A DNA stretch of 64,000 nucleotides. It comes from Novipirellula artificiosorum (lineage in GTDB: Bacteria; Planctomycetota; Planctomycetia; Pirellulales; Pirellulaceae). Shown piece after piece: positions 1 to 8,527 of this stretch (the first letter of the stretch is position 1; every line of letters begins with the position of its first letter). Under the pieces are notes generated by a model. It searched no databases and was not told where the DNA came from. It saw only the letters and a program-made list of their open reading frames with translations. The translations under genes and the position numbers were made by a program. Location: contig NZ_SJPV01000001.1 of the NCBI RefSeq assembly GCF_007860135.1, positions 124,001 through 188,000 of the forward strand, read 5' to 3'.

Positions 1-1
1 G

Positions 2-778
2 CCGTCGGGAAGCAGTCTGCGAGAAGTCATGGAGCGGAAGATCATCAATAGCCCTCAAACGATTCAACGATTGACGGACTCGCATTTTATCGCTGAAACC
101 GATGGCGAGCGGCTTTGGCGAATCACCGTCCGCGCGCCGGCGATCGGCGATTTGGACTATGGTCAGTTTGCCGAGTCGTTGCGTCAGCGCATTGCGCCGC
201 TGCTATCCGAGCAGAACGCGACCGGCACGTTCACCGGCGTGATCCCGCTGATTTACAAGGCCCAACGACAATTGTTGCAGGATCTGTTTCGCAGCTTCAT
301 CGCCGCGTTCGCCGTAATTGGTGTCGTCCTCGTGTTGGTACTACGGAGCGTCACGGCTGCGATGTTGGCCATGATTCCGAACCTGTTTCCAGCGGTGGTC
401 GTTTTCGGAGGCCTGGAATGGATTGACATTCCCATCCAGATCGGATCGGTGATGACCGCCAGCGCAGCGTTGGGGATCGCAGTGGACGACACCGTTCACT
501 TTCTGACCTGGTTTCGTCGAGGGGTCCATCAAGGATTGACGCGTGCAGCTGCTCTTGAAGATGCCTTCAATCGCTGCGCCGGTGCGATGGCTCACACGAC
601 GCTGATCTGTGCCAGCGGTTTACTGGTCTTTGCAGCCAGTTCGTTCGTTCCGATCTTGCACTTTGCGTGGTTGATGGTTGCGTTACTGCTGTCGGCGCTC
701 GTTGGCGACTTGGTTTTGCTTCCATCCATTTTAGCCGGACCACTCGGCAAGCGTTTCGAAACTCGCACCACCGACTAA
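2..778 (+). CDS. RND/MMPL-type membrane transporter, C-terminal part (5' truncated by window)
   Basis: The reading frame is open from base 2, so the true start lies before the window and only about 258 C-terminal residues are seen. A short soluble segment is followed by at least four hydrophobic helices. The stretch GIAVDDTVHF has the Gly/Asp-rich helix signature found in the second transmembrane half of RND/MMPL exporters, where the acidic pair takes part in proton relay. The family moves lipids or hydrophobic compounds across the inner membrane; substrate unknown here. The stop overlaps by 4 bp the stop of the convergent hydrolase gene. An internal ATG at 29 is not a credible start because coding continues upstream. 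Confidence 0.85.
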   Translation, partial: PSGSSLREVMERKIINSPQTIQRLTDSHFIAETDGERLWRITVRAPAIGDLDYGQFAESLRQRIAPLLSEQNATGTFTGVIPLIYKAQRQLLQDLFRSFIAAFAVIGVVLVLVLRSVTAAMLAMIPNLFPAVVVFGGLEWIDIPIQIGSVMTASAALGIAVDDTVHFLTWFRRGVHQGLTRAAALEDAFNRCAGAMAHTTLICASGLLVFAASSFVPILHFAWLMVALLLSALVGDLVLLPSILAGPLGKRFETRTTD

Positions 779-2007
779 GCGACCCTGCGTGTTTCGCCTG
801 TTTGAGCCAAACAGGCATAGCACGCATCGCGAACGGCTTTTTCCCTTGGGTCGTCCGACAAGCGAAACCCCATCTTGTTCGTCAGGTAGGCGAACCCAAG
901 CTGTAACGTGGGGTCCCCCATCCCAAAAGAACCGCCCGCCCCAGGACATCCAAACGCGCGGTGATCGCTGCCAAATTGGAAGCCACGGCTCGGCCGTGAA
1001 AAGCCGAAATGGTAACGCGTGTCGATCTTCAAAATCGCATCGTACAGTCCGTCTCGCGGCGAAATTGCCGGGGCGACCAACTCGTGCCACGTCGATCCCT
1101 TGATGCCGAGTTCCTTGCCGCCACGTGCCAAGCAGTCATAGATTTTGGCTACGGCCGAGGCCGTTCCAATCCCATTGGCCGAAGGGATTTCGAGCCCTCG
1201 GTACTCGGGGCCACTCATGTCAGCGGGATTTTGCAGCCGCAGGGTCCGTATGGATTTCGAAACCAAGGATCCCGGCCAAATCCCCGACAACACCATCATC
1301 GGTGGTAACTCGTTCAGATGCCCGAGCATTTCAAGGCGGTGGAACCCCTTGATCGTGCTCACTCGGTTGGGCGAAATGTCCTCGGGAAGCCCGATGTAGA
1401 ACTCGACGCCAAGCGGCGTGGCCACTTCGTCTTGAAAGTAGACTCCGAGGCTACGGCCTTGTGGATCGACTCGACGCAACAGTTCGTTTTGATACCAACC
1501 GAGCGTCAGTGTGTGATACCCATGCCGTGTTCCAGGATCCCACTGGGGGCTTTGGGCCGCGATGATTTCGGCCATCGCGTCGTGATCGGATAACTCCTCG
1601 GTCGAAAGCGGACGGCCTGTGGTGATCAAGCCCGCTTGATGGGCCAACAATTGGCGAATCGTAATTCGATGCTTGTTCGCCTGGGCAAAATCTGGCCAAT
1701 GCTCAGCAACCGGGGTTTCTAAATCGAACAGCCCCTGGCTGTGTGCGACCGCCATGGCTGCAGCCGCCATACCTTTTGTGACAGAGAAGCACAGTGTCAA
1801 GGTCTCGGGAGTCCAGGGGTGTCCGCCCTCGGCACACTGTTGGCCACCCCATAAATGGACGACCTTCCTGCCTTGATGAAACAACGTACAGGCGGCGCCG
1901 CGTTCACCACGATCGCGAAAATTACGTTCAAATTCGACTCGAACGCTCTCGAAACCTGGCTCGACGGTGCCGGCGATTTCTGGGGGGGCTTGATGCTGAC
2001 GGTACAT
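775..2007 (-). CDS. Serine hydrolase, class C beta-lactamase/esterase family
   Basis: A 410-residue protein of the beta-lactamase-fold serine hydrolases (EstB/class C-like, Pfam Beta-lactamase family). The SxxK nucleophile/base motif is SVTKG (S75, K78). The expected Tyr of the second motif is probably Y164 in GYHTLTLGWY, where YHT replaces the usual Y-x-N. A Gly-rich CPGAGGSFG segment near the C terminus takes the place of the KTG/HxG strand. Such proteins are usually esterases or peptidases, not antibiotic-resistance enzymes. The ATG at 2005-2007 is preferred: the 52 residues possible upstream look non-coding and the family begins near here. No signal peptide is evident. Confidence 0.85.
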   Translation of the reverse strand: MYRQHQAPPEIAGTVEPGFESVRVEFERNFRDRGERGAACTLFHQGRKVVHLWGGQQCAEGGHPWTPETLTLCFSVTKGMAAAAMAVAHSQGLFDLETPVAEHWPDFAQANKHRITIRQLLAHQAGLITTGRPLSTEELSDHDAMAEIIAAQSPQWDPGTRHGYHTLTLGWYQNELLRRVDPQGRSLGVYFQDEVATPLGVEFYIGLPEDISPNRVSTIKGFHRLEMLGHLNELPPMMVLSGIWPGSLVSKSIRTLRLQNPADMSGPEYRGLEIPSANGIGTASAVAKIYDCLARGGKELGIKGSTWHELVAPAISPRDGLYDAILKIDTRYHFGFSRPSRGFQFGSDHRAFGCPGAGGSFGMGDPTLQLGFAYLTNKMGFRLSDDPREKAVRDACYACLAQTGETRRVA

Positions 2008-2250
2008 AATCGATCCCGAATATGCAAAACACGAGCCAATCGAGTCAACACATCCGCTGGACCGCTCCGGATGCGCGACGCCGATTGGTACGCGAGGCTT
2101 GATAAGTTGTGAAACAGCGCCTTGCGGAATGCTAGGAGCTAGACAAGCAGGGGGCAACGCCAATCTGGACCAAATCGCTCTGGAAACTTGCGTTCGAATT
2201 CTCTACCTTCGCGCCGAGCCATTCCTCTTCTTTCGTCAAAGAGATCGCGC

Positions 2251-3099
2251 ATGATTCAATCAACACGCTCGTTTTGTTTCATCTTTGTGATGATGTTCCT
2301 GTTCGACACTTCGTTTTCCCCCATTTCAGCGCAGCAGGCCACGACGGTTTCCAGCGTCAATCGTCTGCAATCCAACACCGAGCATCCGCTCGATCCCGCT
2401 CTGGAAATGGCGGAAGCGAGCCTCCAGCACGTTCGGGCTGATGTTCGCGATTACCGTGCCTTGTTCGTCAAGCGGTGCCGCGTTGATGGTGTATTGCCGG
2501 AGCTCCAGTATGCCCAAGTGAAGATCCGAAATCGCAAGGTCGACGGTGGCCAAATCACGACTCCCTTGTCGGTCTACCTCAACTTTCTCAAACCGGATGC
2601 CGTCGCAGGGCGAGAAGTGATTTGGGTCGAAGGCCAAAACGAGGGCAGGATGGTCGCTCACGAATCAGGCCTGAAAGGCATGATCAACGTCAACCTGGAC
2701 CCGAATGGCTATTTGGCAATGCGTGGTCAGCGGCATCCGATCACCGACATCGGGATCGAGAATTTACTGGTCAAACTGATCGAAACCGGCCAGCGTGAAC
2801 GGCAGTACGGCGAGTGTGAAGTTCAGTTTTATCCCAACGCAAAGATCAAGGACATCGCCTGCACCATGTTGCAGGTGGTTCATCCCGTCAAGCGACCTCA
2901 CTTCGAGTTCTACACGGCGCGAGTGTACTTCGACAACGAACAGAGGATGCCGATCCGTTATGAGTCGTGGTCATGGCCGACCACGGCGGGTGGCGATCCC
3001 GTTCTTGAAGAGGAATACACGTATTTGGACGTCAAAGTGAATGAGGGCATGACGAATCTCGATTTTGACATCCGTAACCCGGCCTATCAATTCCGCTAG
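2251..3099 (+). CDS. DUF1571 domain exported protein
   Basis: About 282 residues with a hydrophobic N-terminal signal (FCFIFVMMFLF, then a likely cleavage near ISAQQ), so it is probably exported. The body matches the planctomycete family DUF1571 as I recognise it: an outer-membrane lipoprotein-sorting-like fold with motifs such as RDYRALFVKR and a terminal DLDFDIRNPAYQF-type end. Function is unknown. ATG 2251 is chosen because it puts the signal peptide at the N terminus; an ORF start at 2188 would add 21 arginine/serine-rich residues. It is divergent from the serine hydrolase, with 243 bp between them. Confidence 0.8.
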   Translation: MIQSTRSFCFIFVMMFLFDTSFSPISAQQATTVSSVNRLQSNTEHPLDPALEMAEASLQHVRADVRDYRALFVKRCRVDGVLPELQYAQVKIRNRKVDGGQITTPLSVYLNFLKPDAVAGREVIWVEGQNEGRMVAHESGLKGMINVNLDPNGYLAMRGQRHPITDIGIENLLVKLIETGQRERQYGECEVQFYPNAKIKDIACTMLQVVHPVKRPHFEFYTARVYFDNEQRMPIRYESWSWPTTAGGDPVLEEEYTYLDVKVNEGMTNLDFDIRNPAYQFR

Positions 3100-3155
3100 C
3101 GGGCGATGGGTTTTGTTCAGTACACCCATCGACGCCGTTTGGTGTTAAGCTAACG

Positions 3156-3177
3156 GAGACACCACGCTGGTGTTCTC
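3156..3177. promoter_or_regulatory. Imperfect hairpin upstream of HdeD-like gene
   Basis: GAGACACCA (3156-3164) and TGGTGTTCTC (3168-3177) form an imperfect inverted repeat about 50 bp before the HdeD-like start. It could be a 5'UTR hairpin or the end of the DUF1571 transcript. No U-tract follows, so a terminator role is uncertain. Confidence 0.25.
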
Positions 3178-3227
3178 GGTGTTGAGATTCTCGACCGACA
3201 AGTTTTGTTTTTGAAAGGCGTCCCGCA

Positions 3228-3872
3228 ATGACCGACTCACCCCAAACTCTGCATAAGCCGGAGATTTTTCGAGCATTAAGTAAGATCTGGTGGTTACCAC
3301 TGCTTCGTGGCATCTTCCTAATCCTTCTCGGTCTGTATGCGTTCTTGAGTCCAGGCATGACGATCGCCGCGCTCGCACAAGTGCTGGGCTTCTTTCTGAT
3401 TCTCGACGGTGTCATTGCCGTCATCGCTGGGATCACGGGTGAAGTCCCTTCGCGGGGCTGGATCATCATCCGCGGTTTGGTCGCCATCGTGATCGGGATT
3501 TTTGTATTCGCAAACCCCGTCATCGTTGCCGGTTTGACGGCGATGACGATCATGTACTTGATTGCCTTCTCCGCGATTTTCACTGGCGTGATGGAAATCA
3601 TCTCCACGATTCGCGACCACAAGGAAATCGAAGGAGACTTTGGTTTTATCCTCGGCGGTATTTTATCGATCGTGTTTGGTGTCTTGCTGCTGATGTCTCC
3701 GTTCTTTTTCGGGATGGTGATGGTTCGCGTGTTGGGGATCGCGGCAATCGTGGTCGGAATCGCAATGGCGACCCTCGCGTTCCGACTCAAGGGACTCGAA
3801 AAGAAGATCGAAGCAAGAGTTGCCGAAACGAACGCCGGCAGCCAAAGTGCTGCTGCCGAAGAAGATGCCTAA
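3228..3872 (+). CDS. HdeD family (DUF308) membrane protein
   Basis: A 214-residue integral membrane protein with about six hydrophobic helices in three tandem pairs, the pattern of DUF308/HdeD proteins. Typical phrases are RGIFLILLGLYAFLSPG, GFFLILDGVIAVIAG and GILSIVFGVLLLMSP, which repeat the two-helix unit. In Escherichia coli HdeD is linked to acid resistance at high cell density, but the role of the planctomycete homologues is unknown. The C terminus is a charged, Ala-rich cytoplasmic tail. The gene ends 12 bp from the end of the convergent chorismate synthase gene. Confidence 0.85.
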   Translation: MTDSPQTLHKPEIFRALSKIWWLPLLRGIFLILLGLYAFLSPGMTIAALAQVLGFFLILDGVIAVIAGITGEVPSRGWIIIRGLVAIVIGIFVFANPVIVAGLTAMTIMYLIAFSAIFTGVMEIISTIRDHKEIEGDFGFILGGILSIVFGVLLLMSPFFFGMVMVRVLGIAAIVVGIAMATLAFRLKGLEKKIEARVAETNAGSQSAAAEEDA

Positions 3873-3884
3873 GCACAACCCTTG

Positions 3885-5135
3885 CTAGAACAGCTTCGAT
3901 AGGTTCGGCGGCAGATGACGGGATTGGTGCATCCGAGCCGCGTTGAGCAGTTCGATGGCGACGCGGGATTCGATCGTGACACCCGCTCGGACGCCGACGC
4001 AGGGGTCATGACGTCCTTTGTCGAGCTCGAAGTCAATTTCTTCCAGGTTCTTTCGAACGGACTTTTGTGGCAAATTGATCGTCGACGTCGGTTTAAATCC
4101 GACTCGCATCACCAGCGGCATGCCGGTCGTGATCCCGCCAATCATTCCGCCGTGGCTGTTACGCGTGTACCCGCGACTGCGGATGGGGTCATTGTTTTCG
4201 CTTCCAAATCGGGCGACCACGTCTCGCCCTGCACCGACTTCAACCGATTCTGCCGCGTTGATCCCACCCAGCGATCCCATCAACCGAAGCTTCAAGCTTT
4301 CGTAAAGCGGATCACCGAGTAGCGGCGGCACATTGACGGCAACCACCTCAACCATCGCTCCCACGGAATCGCCCTTGATCCGCGTCTGTTTGATCAATTC
4401 AGCCGCTTCGTCGGCAAATTCGGCGTCGATCGATTGGATAGTGGCAGCGGCCAGCATGTTTTCGATGGATGCGATTTCGGTTCGCTCGATCGGCACGCTA
4501 ACGTTACCTTTCATCAAGTCCGCGACTCGCGACGCAAGACTTTGTTTCGCCATCAAGGAACCGACTTGTGAAATTGACGACAGAATCGCTGTTCCAAAAT
4601 TCTGCGCCAAGACAATGCGGGCAATCGATCCCCCCACGACATCGGAAATCGTGACTCGGTAACTCGATCGTCCCCCGCCACGAATGTCTACAAAGCCACC
4701 GGATTGATGGTATTTTACAAGATCGGTGTGTCCTGGACGGACCTCTCCGGTCGGCCCGGTGAACTGGGTGTAGTCAGCCGACTTTTTGGAGGTTGAAAGC
4801 ACAATCGCAGCGATCGGCTCACCCGTCGTGTAGCCTTCTTCGAAGCCTTCACTTTCAAAGGTTGCTCCATCCACGTTGACGGTCACGGTTGCTCCGTTGA
4901 GCAATCGAGTGGTGTCGTCTTGATAGATCCCCGACAAGAAAACAACTTTATCCTTTTCGTTACGAGGCGTTCCATGGCGATTTCCGCCTGGTCGACGACG
5001 ATCGAGAAAAGGCTGCACATCGGTGCGACGGAGGTATTGACCGGGAGGGCAACCGAACACAATCGTCGTCACCGCGGGACCATGAGATTCACCAGCGCCG
5101 GCAACACCGAAAAGGGGGCCACCAAGTATTTCCAT
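3885..5135 (-). CDS. aroC: Chorismate synthase
   Basis: Makes chorismate from 5-enolpyruvylshikimate-3-phosphate with reduced FMN, the last step of the shikimate pathway. Signature elements are present: GESHGPAV near the N terminus, RPGHTDLVKYH, RGGGRSS, and KGRHDPCVGVRA near the C terminus. The ATG at 5133-5135 gives MEILGGPLFG directly followed by the conserved GESHGP block and 416 residues, somewhat longer than the usual 350-400. Most of the extra length is an insertion at about residues 71-97 between the SG strand and the FEEGYTTGEPIA segment. folD lies 72 bp upstream on the same strand. Confidence 0.95.
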   Translation of the reverse strand: MEILGGPLFGVAGAGESHGPAVTTIVFGCPPGQYLRRTDVQPFLDRRRPGGNRHGTPRNEKDKVVFLSGIYQDDTTRLLNGATVTVNVDGATFESEGFEEGYTTGEPIAAIVLSTSKKSADYTQFTGPTGEVRPGHTDLVKYHQSGGFVDIRGGGRSSYRVTISDVVGGSIARIVLAQNFGTAILSSISQVGSLMAKQSLASRVADLMKGNVSVPIERTEIASIENMLAAATIQSIDAEFADEAAELIKQTRIKGDSVGAMVEVVAVNVPPLLGDPLYESLKLRLMGSLGGINAAESVEVGAGRDVVARFGSENNDPIRSRGYTRNSHGGMIGGITTGMPLVMRVGFKPTSTINLPQKSVRKNLEEIDFELDKGRHDPCVGVRAGVTIESRVAIELLNAARMHQSRHLPPNLSKLF

Positions 5136-5207
5136 CAGAACGGCTCTCACAAGTAAAAGGCCTGCGACGCGAATCGCAGAGCAGGAATCAATCGGCAAAC
5201 TGTGCGG

Positions 5208-6143
5208 TCAGGGGAGTGTCGAAGGGAGCTGCAGCTTTGCTGCGAGCACCGTATTGTGCAACAGCATCGCGATCGTCAGCGGACCGACACCGCCAGGAAC
5301 CGGCGTGATCGCGGACGCGACTTGCTTGGCTTGCTCGAAAGCGACATCTCCGACCAGTCGACCGTCAACGCGATTGATTCCAACGTCGATCACAACCGCG
5401 CCGGGCTTGATCATATCGCCTTGGATCATTTCCGGTACTCCGACGGCTGCGATCAAACAATCCGCCGAGCGGCACATCGCGCCGAGATCCTCCGTGCGAC
5501 TGTGAGCAATCGTCACCGTTGCGTTAGCCACGTCACGGCCACAGCTGCTGTTGCGCTGGGCCAACATCATGGCCATCGGCTTACCCACAATATCGCTTCG
5601 GCCAACGACCACCACGTGCTTCCCCGCGACCGAGATCTGACTGCGATGCAGCAGTTGGACGATCCCGTGCGGTGTACAGGGTAGAAAACGGGCTCGGCCT
5701 TGCATCAGCAGCCCGACATTCACCGGTGAAAAGGCATCGACGTCTTTGAGCGGATCGATCGCGTCGAGTACCGCTCGTTCGTCGAAGCCAGAGTCTCCGC
5801 CACCGGTTTTGGGAAGCGGCAGCTGCACCAAGATGCCGTGGACGGAAGGATCCTCGTTCAATTGCTGGACCAAATCCATCAACTGCTGCTGGGTCGCGTC
5901 GACCGGTAAGCGGTGGGTTCGGCCCTCGATCCCAGCCTTTTCACAAGCCCGCTGCTTGTTGCGGACGTACACCTGGCTGGCCGGATCTTCGCCGACCAGG
6001 ACAGCGACGAGGCAGGGGTGAAAAGGACGTTTGAGCGCAAAACGAGTCTTTTCGACCTCCTCAGCCACTTCCGCTCGAATTTCGGCAGCGATTCGTTTTC
6101 CATCCAGTATTTCCGCGGTCATTTCGGCTCCGTATTTGGGCAT
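5208..6143 (-). CDS. folD: Bifunctional methylenetetrahydrofolate dehydrogenase/cyclohydrolase
   Basis: Interconverts 5,10-methylene-, methenyl- and 10-formyl-tetrahydrofolate in one-carbon metabolism. Diagnostic features are [13 protein letters not shown] (catalytic Lys), GILVQLPLP, the dinucleotide-binding [14 protein letters not shown] and the C-terminal [17 protein letters not shown] short Cys-containing insertion ([10 protein letters not shown]) follows the GKPMAMML helix. The length of 311 residues is slightly long; a start at the internal ATG (6120-6122, MTAEILDGK) would give 304 residues and fits the family equally well. It is followed 72 bp downstream by aroC and is divergent from cysI. 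Confidence 0.95.
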   Translation of the reverse strand: MPKYGAEMTAEILDGKRIAAEIRAEVAEEVEKTRFALKRPFHPCLVAVLVGEDPASQVYVRNKQRACEKAGIEGRTHRLPVDATQQQLMDLVQQLNEDPSVHGILVQLPLPKTGGGDSGFDERAVLDAIDPLKDVDAFSPVNVGLLMQGRARFLPCTPHGIVQLLHRSQISVAGKHVVVVGRSDIVGKPMAMMLAQRNSSCGRDVANATVTIAHSRTEDLGAMCRSADCLIAAVGVPEMIQGDMIKPGAVVIDVGINRVDGRLVGDVAFEQAKQVASAITPVPGGVGPLTIAMLLHNTVLAAKLQLPSTLP

Positions 6144-6311
6144 TCATCGGTGGGTTTGACGACATTTGTGAACGCCATAGTGGCATTTCCGCTCTCTCGT
6201 TATAGTAAACGTCAGCCTCGAGGTGACCGGGGGCAAGAAATCGTTAAGCCAAGCGACCCTCGAAATCCTATCAAATTACGCTACACCAAATCACATAGAG
6301 TTTGTGTCTCG

Positions 6312-8024
6312 ATGTCTACCGATACCCCAAAACTGCACGCCAACGAAGCCCTCAAGGAAGAAAGCAACTTTCTGCGAGGGACGATCCAGCAGGAGTTGGC
6401 CGAGTCGACCGATCAATTCAACAAAGGCAACCTGCAACTGCTGAAGTTCCACGGAACGTACCAGCAAGACGACCGCGACGCACGGGCAACCGCGAAAAAG
6501 ACCGGTGGCGGAAAGGAGTATTCGATGATGGTTCGCTGTCGGATTCCGGGCGGCCGAATCACTTCGGATCAGTTGTTGGCTCAATTGGATCTGTGCGACG
6601 AACTTGGCAACGCGACGCTAAAAATCACAACTCGTCAAACGTTGCAACTGCACTGCATCAAGAAACAGGACCTTCACGCGGCAATCCAGCGGATCAACCA
6701 CGTTCAGCTCTCCACGTTGGCGGCTTGTGGTGACGTCAACCGAAACATCATGTGCTGTCCCGCGAAACGCACGGGCAGCGTCCATGCCGAGCTTGAAAAA
6801 CTAACCGACGATCTGACCGTTGCCCTGGCTCCCCAAACGCCGGCGTATCACGAGCTTTGGGTTGCAGATCCCGAAACAGGGGAAAAAACGCTGGAAGGCG
6901 GCGGCCCCGCGGTCGAACCCCTTTATGGGCCACGCTACTTGCCGCGTAAATTCAAGGTCGGCATCGCGTTGCCGGAAGACAATTGCATCGACATTTACAC
7001 ACAAGACCTCGGCTTTTTGGCAGTGGTTCGCGATCACAAAATCATCGGCTACAACGTGTTGGTCGGTGGGGGAATGGGGACCACTCCCTCGGCCAAAAAG
7101 ACGTTTCCTGCGCTCGCCAAACGGATGGCATTTGCGAAACCGGACCAGGCCATCGAGGTCGCCAAGGCCGTTTTGAAGGTGCAGCGAGATTATGGCAATC
7201 GCGAAGATCGTAAGGTCGCCCGGATGAAGTATTTGATTGCGAATTGGGGTATCGAAAAATTCCGTCGTGCGGTGGAAGAGTATTTTGGCCAGCCCCTTGC
7301 CGATTGCACCGAAGACGAGGTGACCGGATTTGACGATCACATGGGTTGGCAAGAACAGGGTGACGGTAAATGGTCGTACGGCCTCAATATCGAAAATGGG
7401 CGTTTGTACGACAACGAAAACCATCAGCTCAAAGCGGCTCTGCGAGCGATCTGTAATGAGTTCAAGACGGAACTTCGTATGACCGGTCATCAAAGCATCA
7501 TCGTGACCGATATTGAGGAACGCGACAAAGACAAGCTGATTTCGCTGATCCAACAGCATCACACGCCCACGACCGAGCAAACCAGCACCGTGCGCCGCTG
7601 GTCGATCGCTTGTGTTGCTTTGCCGACATGCGGATTGGCGATCACCGAAAGCGAGCGACGATTGCCAACGATCATCGACAAACTCGAGCAACCACTCGCG
7701 AAACTCGGGCTCGATAAGGAACGTTTTACGCTGCGAATGACGGGATGCCCCAACGGCTGCGCACGGCCGTACAACGCAGACTTGGCGCTTGTCGGCAAAG
7801 CAAAGGACAAGTACACGCTTTTTGTGGGCGGCGGATGGCTTGGCAACCGTTTGGCCTATGTCTACAAGGATCTGGTTGCCGACGACGTCGTGGTCGATGA
7901 GCTGATCGCAATCTTTGCGGCGTTCAAAGCGAACCGTGAACCCGACGAGTCACTTGGCGATTTTTGTGCCAGGGTTGGCCGAGACGATTTAGAAACGCTC
8001 GCTGCTGCGGCGCCACGACCCTAG
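6312..8024 (+). CDS. cysI: Assimilatory sulfite reductase, hemoprotein subunit
   Basis: Reduces sulfite to sulfide for cysteine synthesis using a siroheme coupled to a 4Fe-4S cluster. The four cluster ligands are visible as C434-x5-C440 (ACVALPTCG) and C479-x3-C483 (GCPNGC). Both nitrite/sulfite reductase ferredoxin-like repeats are present, with TRQTLQLHCI in the N-terminal half. Length is 570 residues, normal for CysI. The ATG at 6312 (MSTDTPKLH) is chosen because the open frame upstream runs through the folD start and looks non-coding. No flavoprotein partner gene is next to it, so the electron donor (NADPH flavoprotein or ferredoxin) cannot be told. Confidence 0.93.
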   Translation: MSTDTPKLHANEALKEESNFLRGTIQQELAESTDQFNKGNLQLLKFHGTYQQDDRDARATAKKTGGGKEYSMMVRCRIPGGRITSDQLLAQLDLCDELGNATLKITTRQTLQLHCIKKQDLHAAIQRINHVQLSTLAACGDVNRNIMCCPAKRTGSVHAELEKLTDDLTVALAPQTPAYHELWVADPETGEKTLEGGGPAVEPLYGPRYLPRKFKVGIALPEDNCIDIYTQDLGFLAVVRDHKIIGYNVLVGGGMGTTPSAKKTFPALAKRMAFAKPDQAIEVAKAVLKVQRDYGNREDRKVARMKYLIANWGIEKFRRAVEEYFGQPLADCTEDEVTGFDDHMGWQEQGDGKWSYGLNIENGRLYDNENHQLKAALRAICNEFKTELRMTGHQSIIVTDIEERDKDKLISLIQQHHTPTTEQTSTVRRWSIACVALPTCGLAITESERRLPTIIDKLEQPLAKLGLDKERFTLRMTGCPNGCARPYNADLALVGKAKDKYTLFVGGGWLGNRLAYVYKDLVADDVVVDELIAIFAAFKANREPDESLGDFCARVGRDDLETLAAAAPRP

Positions 8025-8054
8025 TAGCGATGCACTCCTCCCTGCACCCTACCA

Positions 8055-8252
8055 CTACGCTTTGACGTCGACGTGTCCTTGGGCGAGCTGTGACTGGAGT
8101 TGCTTCGACTGCTCAAGCATCGCGTTGATTGCATCGCCTGATTGCTTTTGAGCGTCAAGCTGCTTCGCAAGACATGCGATCTGCACTTTTTGCCCGAGGG
8201 CGTCACTTCGAGCCTGAAGAACGTTGGCGACTGCGGAAGGAATGGAAGACAT
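8055..8252 (-). CDS. YjfB-like small putative motility protein
   Basis: A 65-residue protein beginning MSSIPSAVANVLQARS, with QVQIACLAKQLDAQKQSG-like helical content (here QKVQIACLAKQLDAQ) and NAMLEQSKQL. This resembles the small YjfB family (putative motility protein) found scattered in flagellated bacteria: two helices with a conserved central I/V-x-x-LK-x-x-D pattern. No signal peptide. It ends 30 bp from the convergent cysI stop. Function is not established; the window also holds flgK, so flagellar motility of the organism is plausible. Confidence 0.65.
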   Translation of the reverse strand: MSSIPSAVANVLQARSDALGQKVQIACLAKQLDAQKQSGDAINAMLEQSKQLQSQLAQGHVDVKA

Positions 8253-8527
8253 GCTTAGGGCCAGTGAACGCGAGGAGAGCGGCGTGACAAAACACAGTCG
8301 TTTTCGAAATCGTTCGGTCGTCCGGAACCCGTTACGCTAGACCATTCAGAAAAAACCGTTGAATCAGTAAGTCTTAATGCGGAGAATCGTTTTATTGGGA
8401 ACTTTTTGGGAGCGAGTGGGTCCATTCGCTTTACAATGGCGTTCAAAACGCCCGTTCACCTGATCCGCTTTTCTGCCTCCAATCCAACATGCCGTCGTCC
8501 CGTTTTGCGACGAGAACCTCTCTACCT

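Noticed and set aside
3032..3790. Long open frame (252 codons) opposite the HdeD-like gene
   Set aside because: It mirrors a strongly coding membrane-protein gene; its Ile/Thr/Lys-rich content is the complement of hydrophobic codons.
6801..7691. Minus-strand open frame of 296 codons inside cysI
   Set aside because: Overlaps an intact cysI with all four cluster cysteines; no ribosome site or family features.
8489..8527. Earlier start for the O-antigen ligase fusion
   Set aside because: In frame but adds an Arg/Ser-rich stretch before the first membrane helix; the 8528 ATG seems more natural, though this is not certain.
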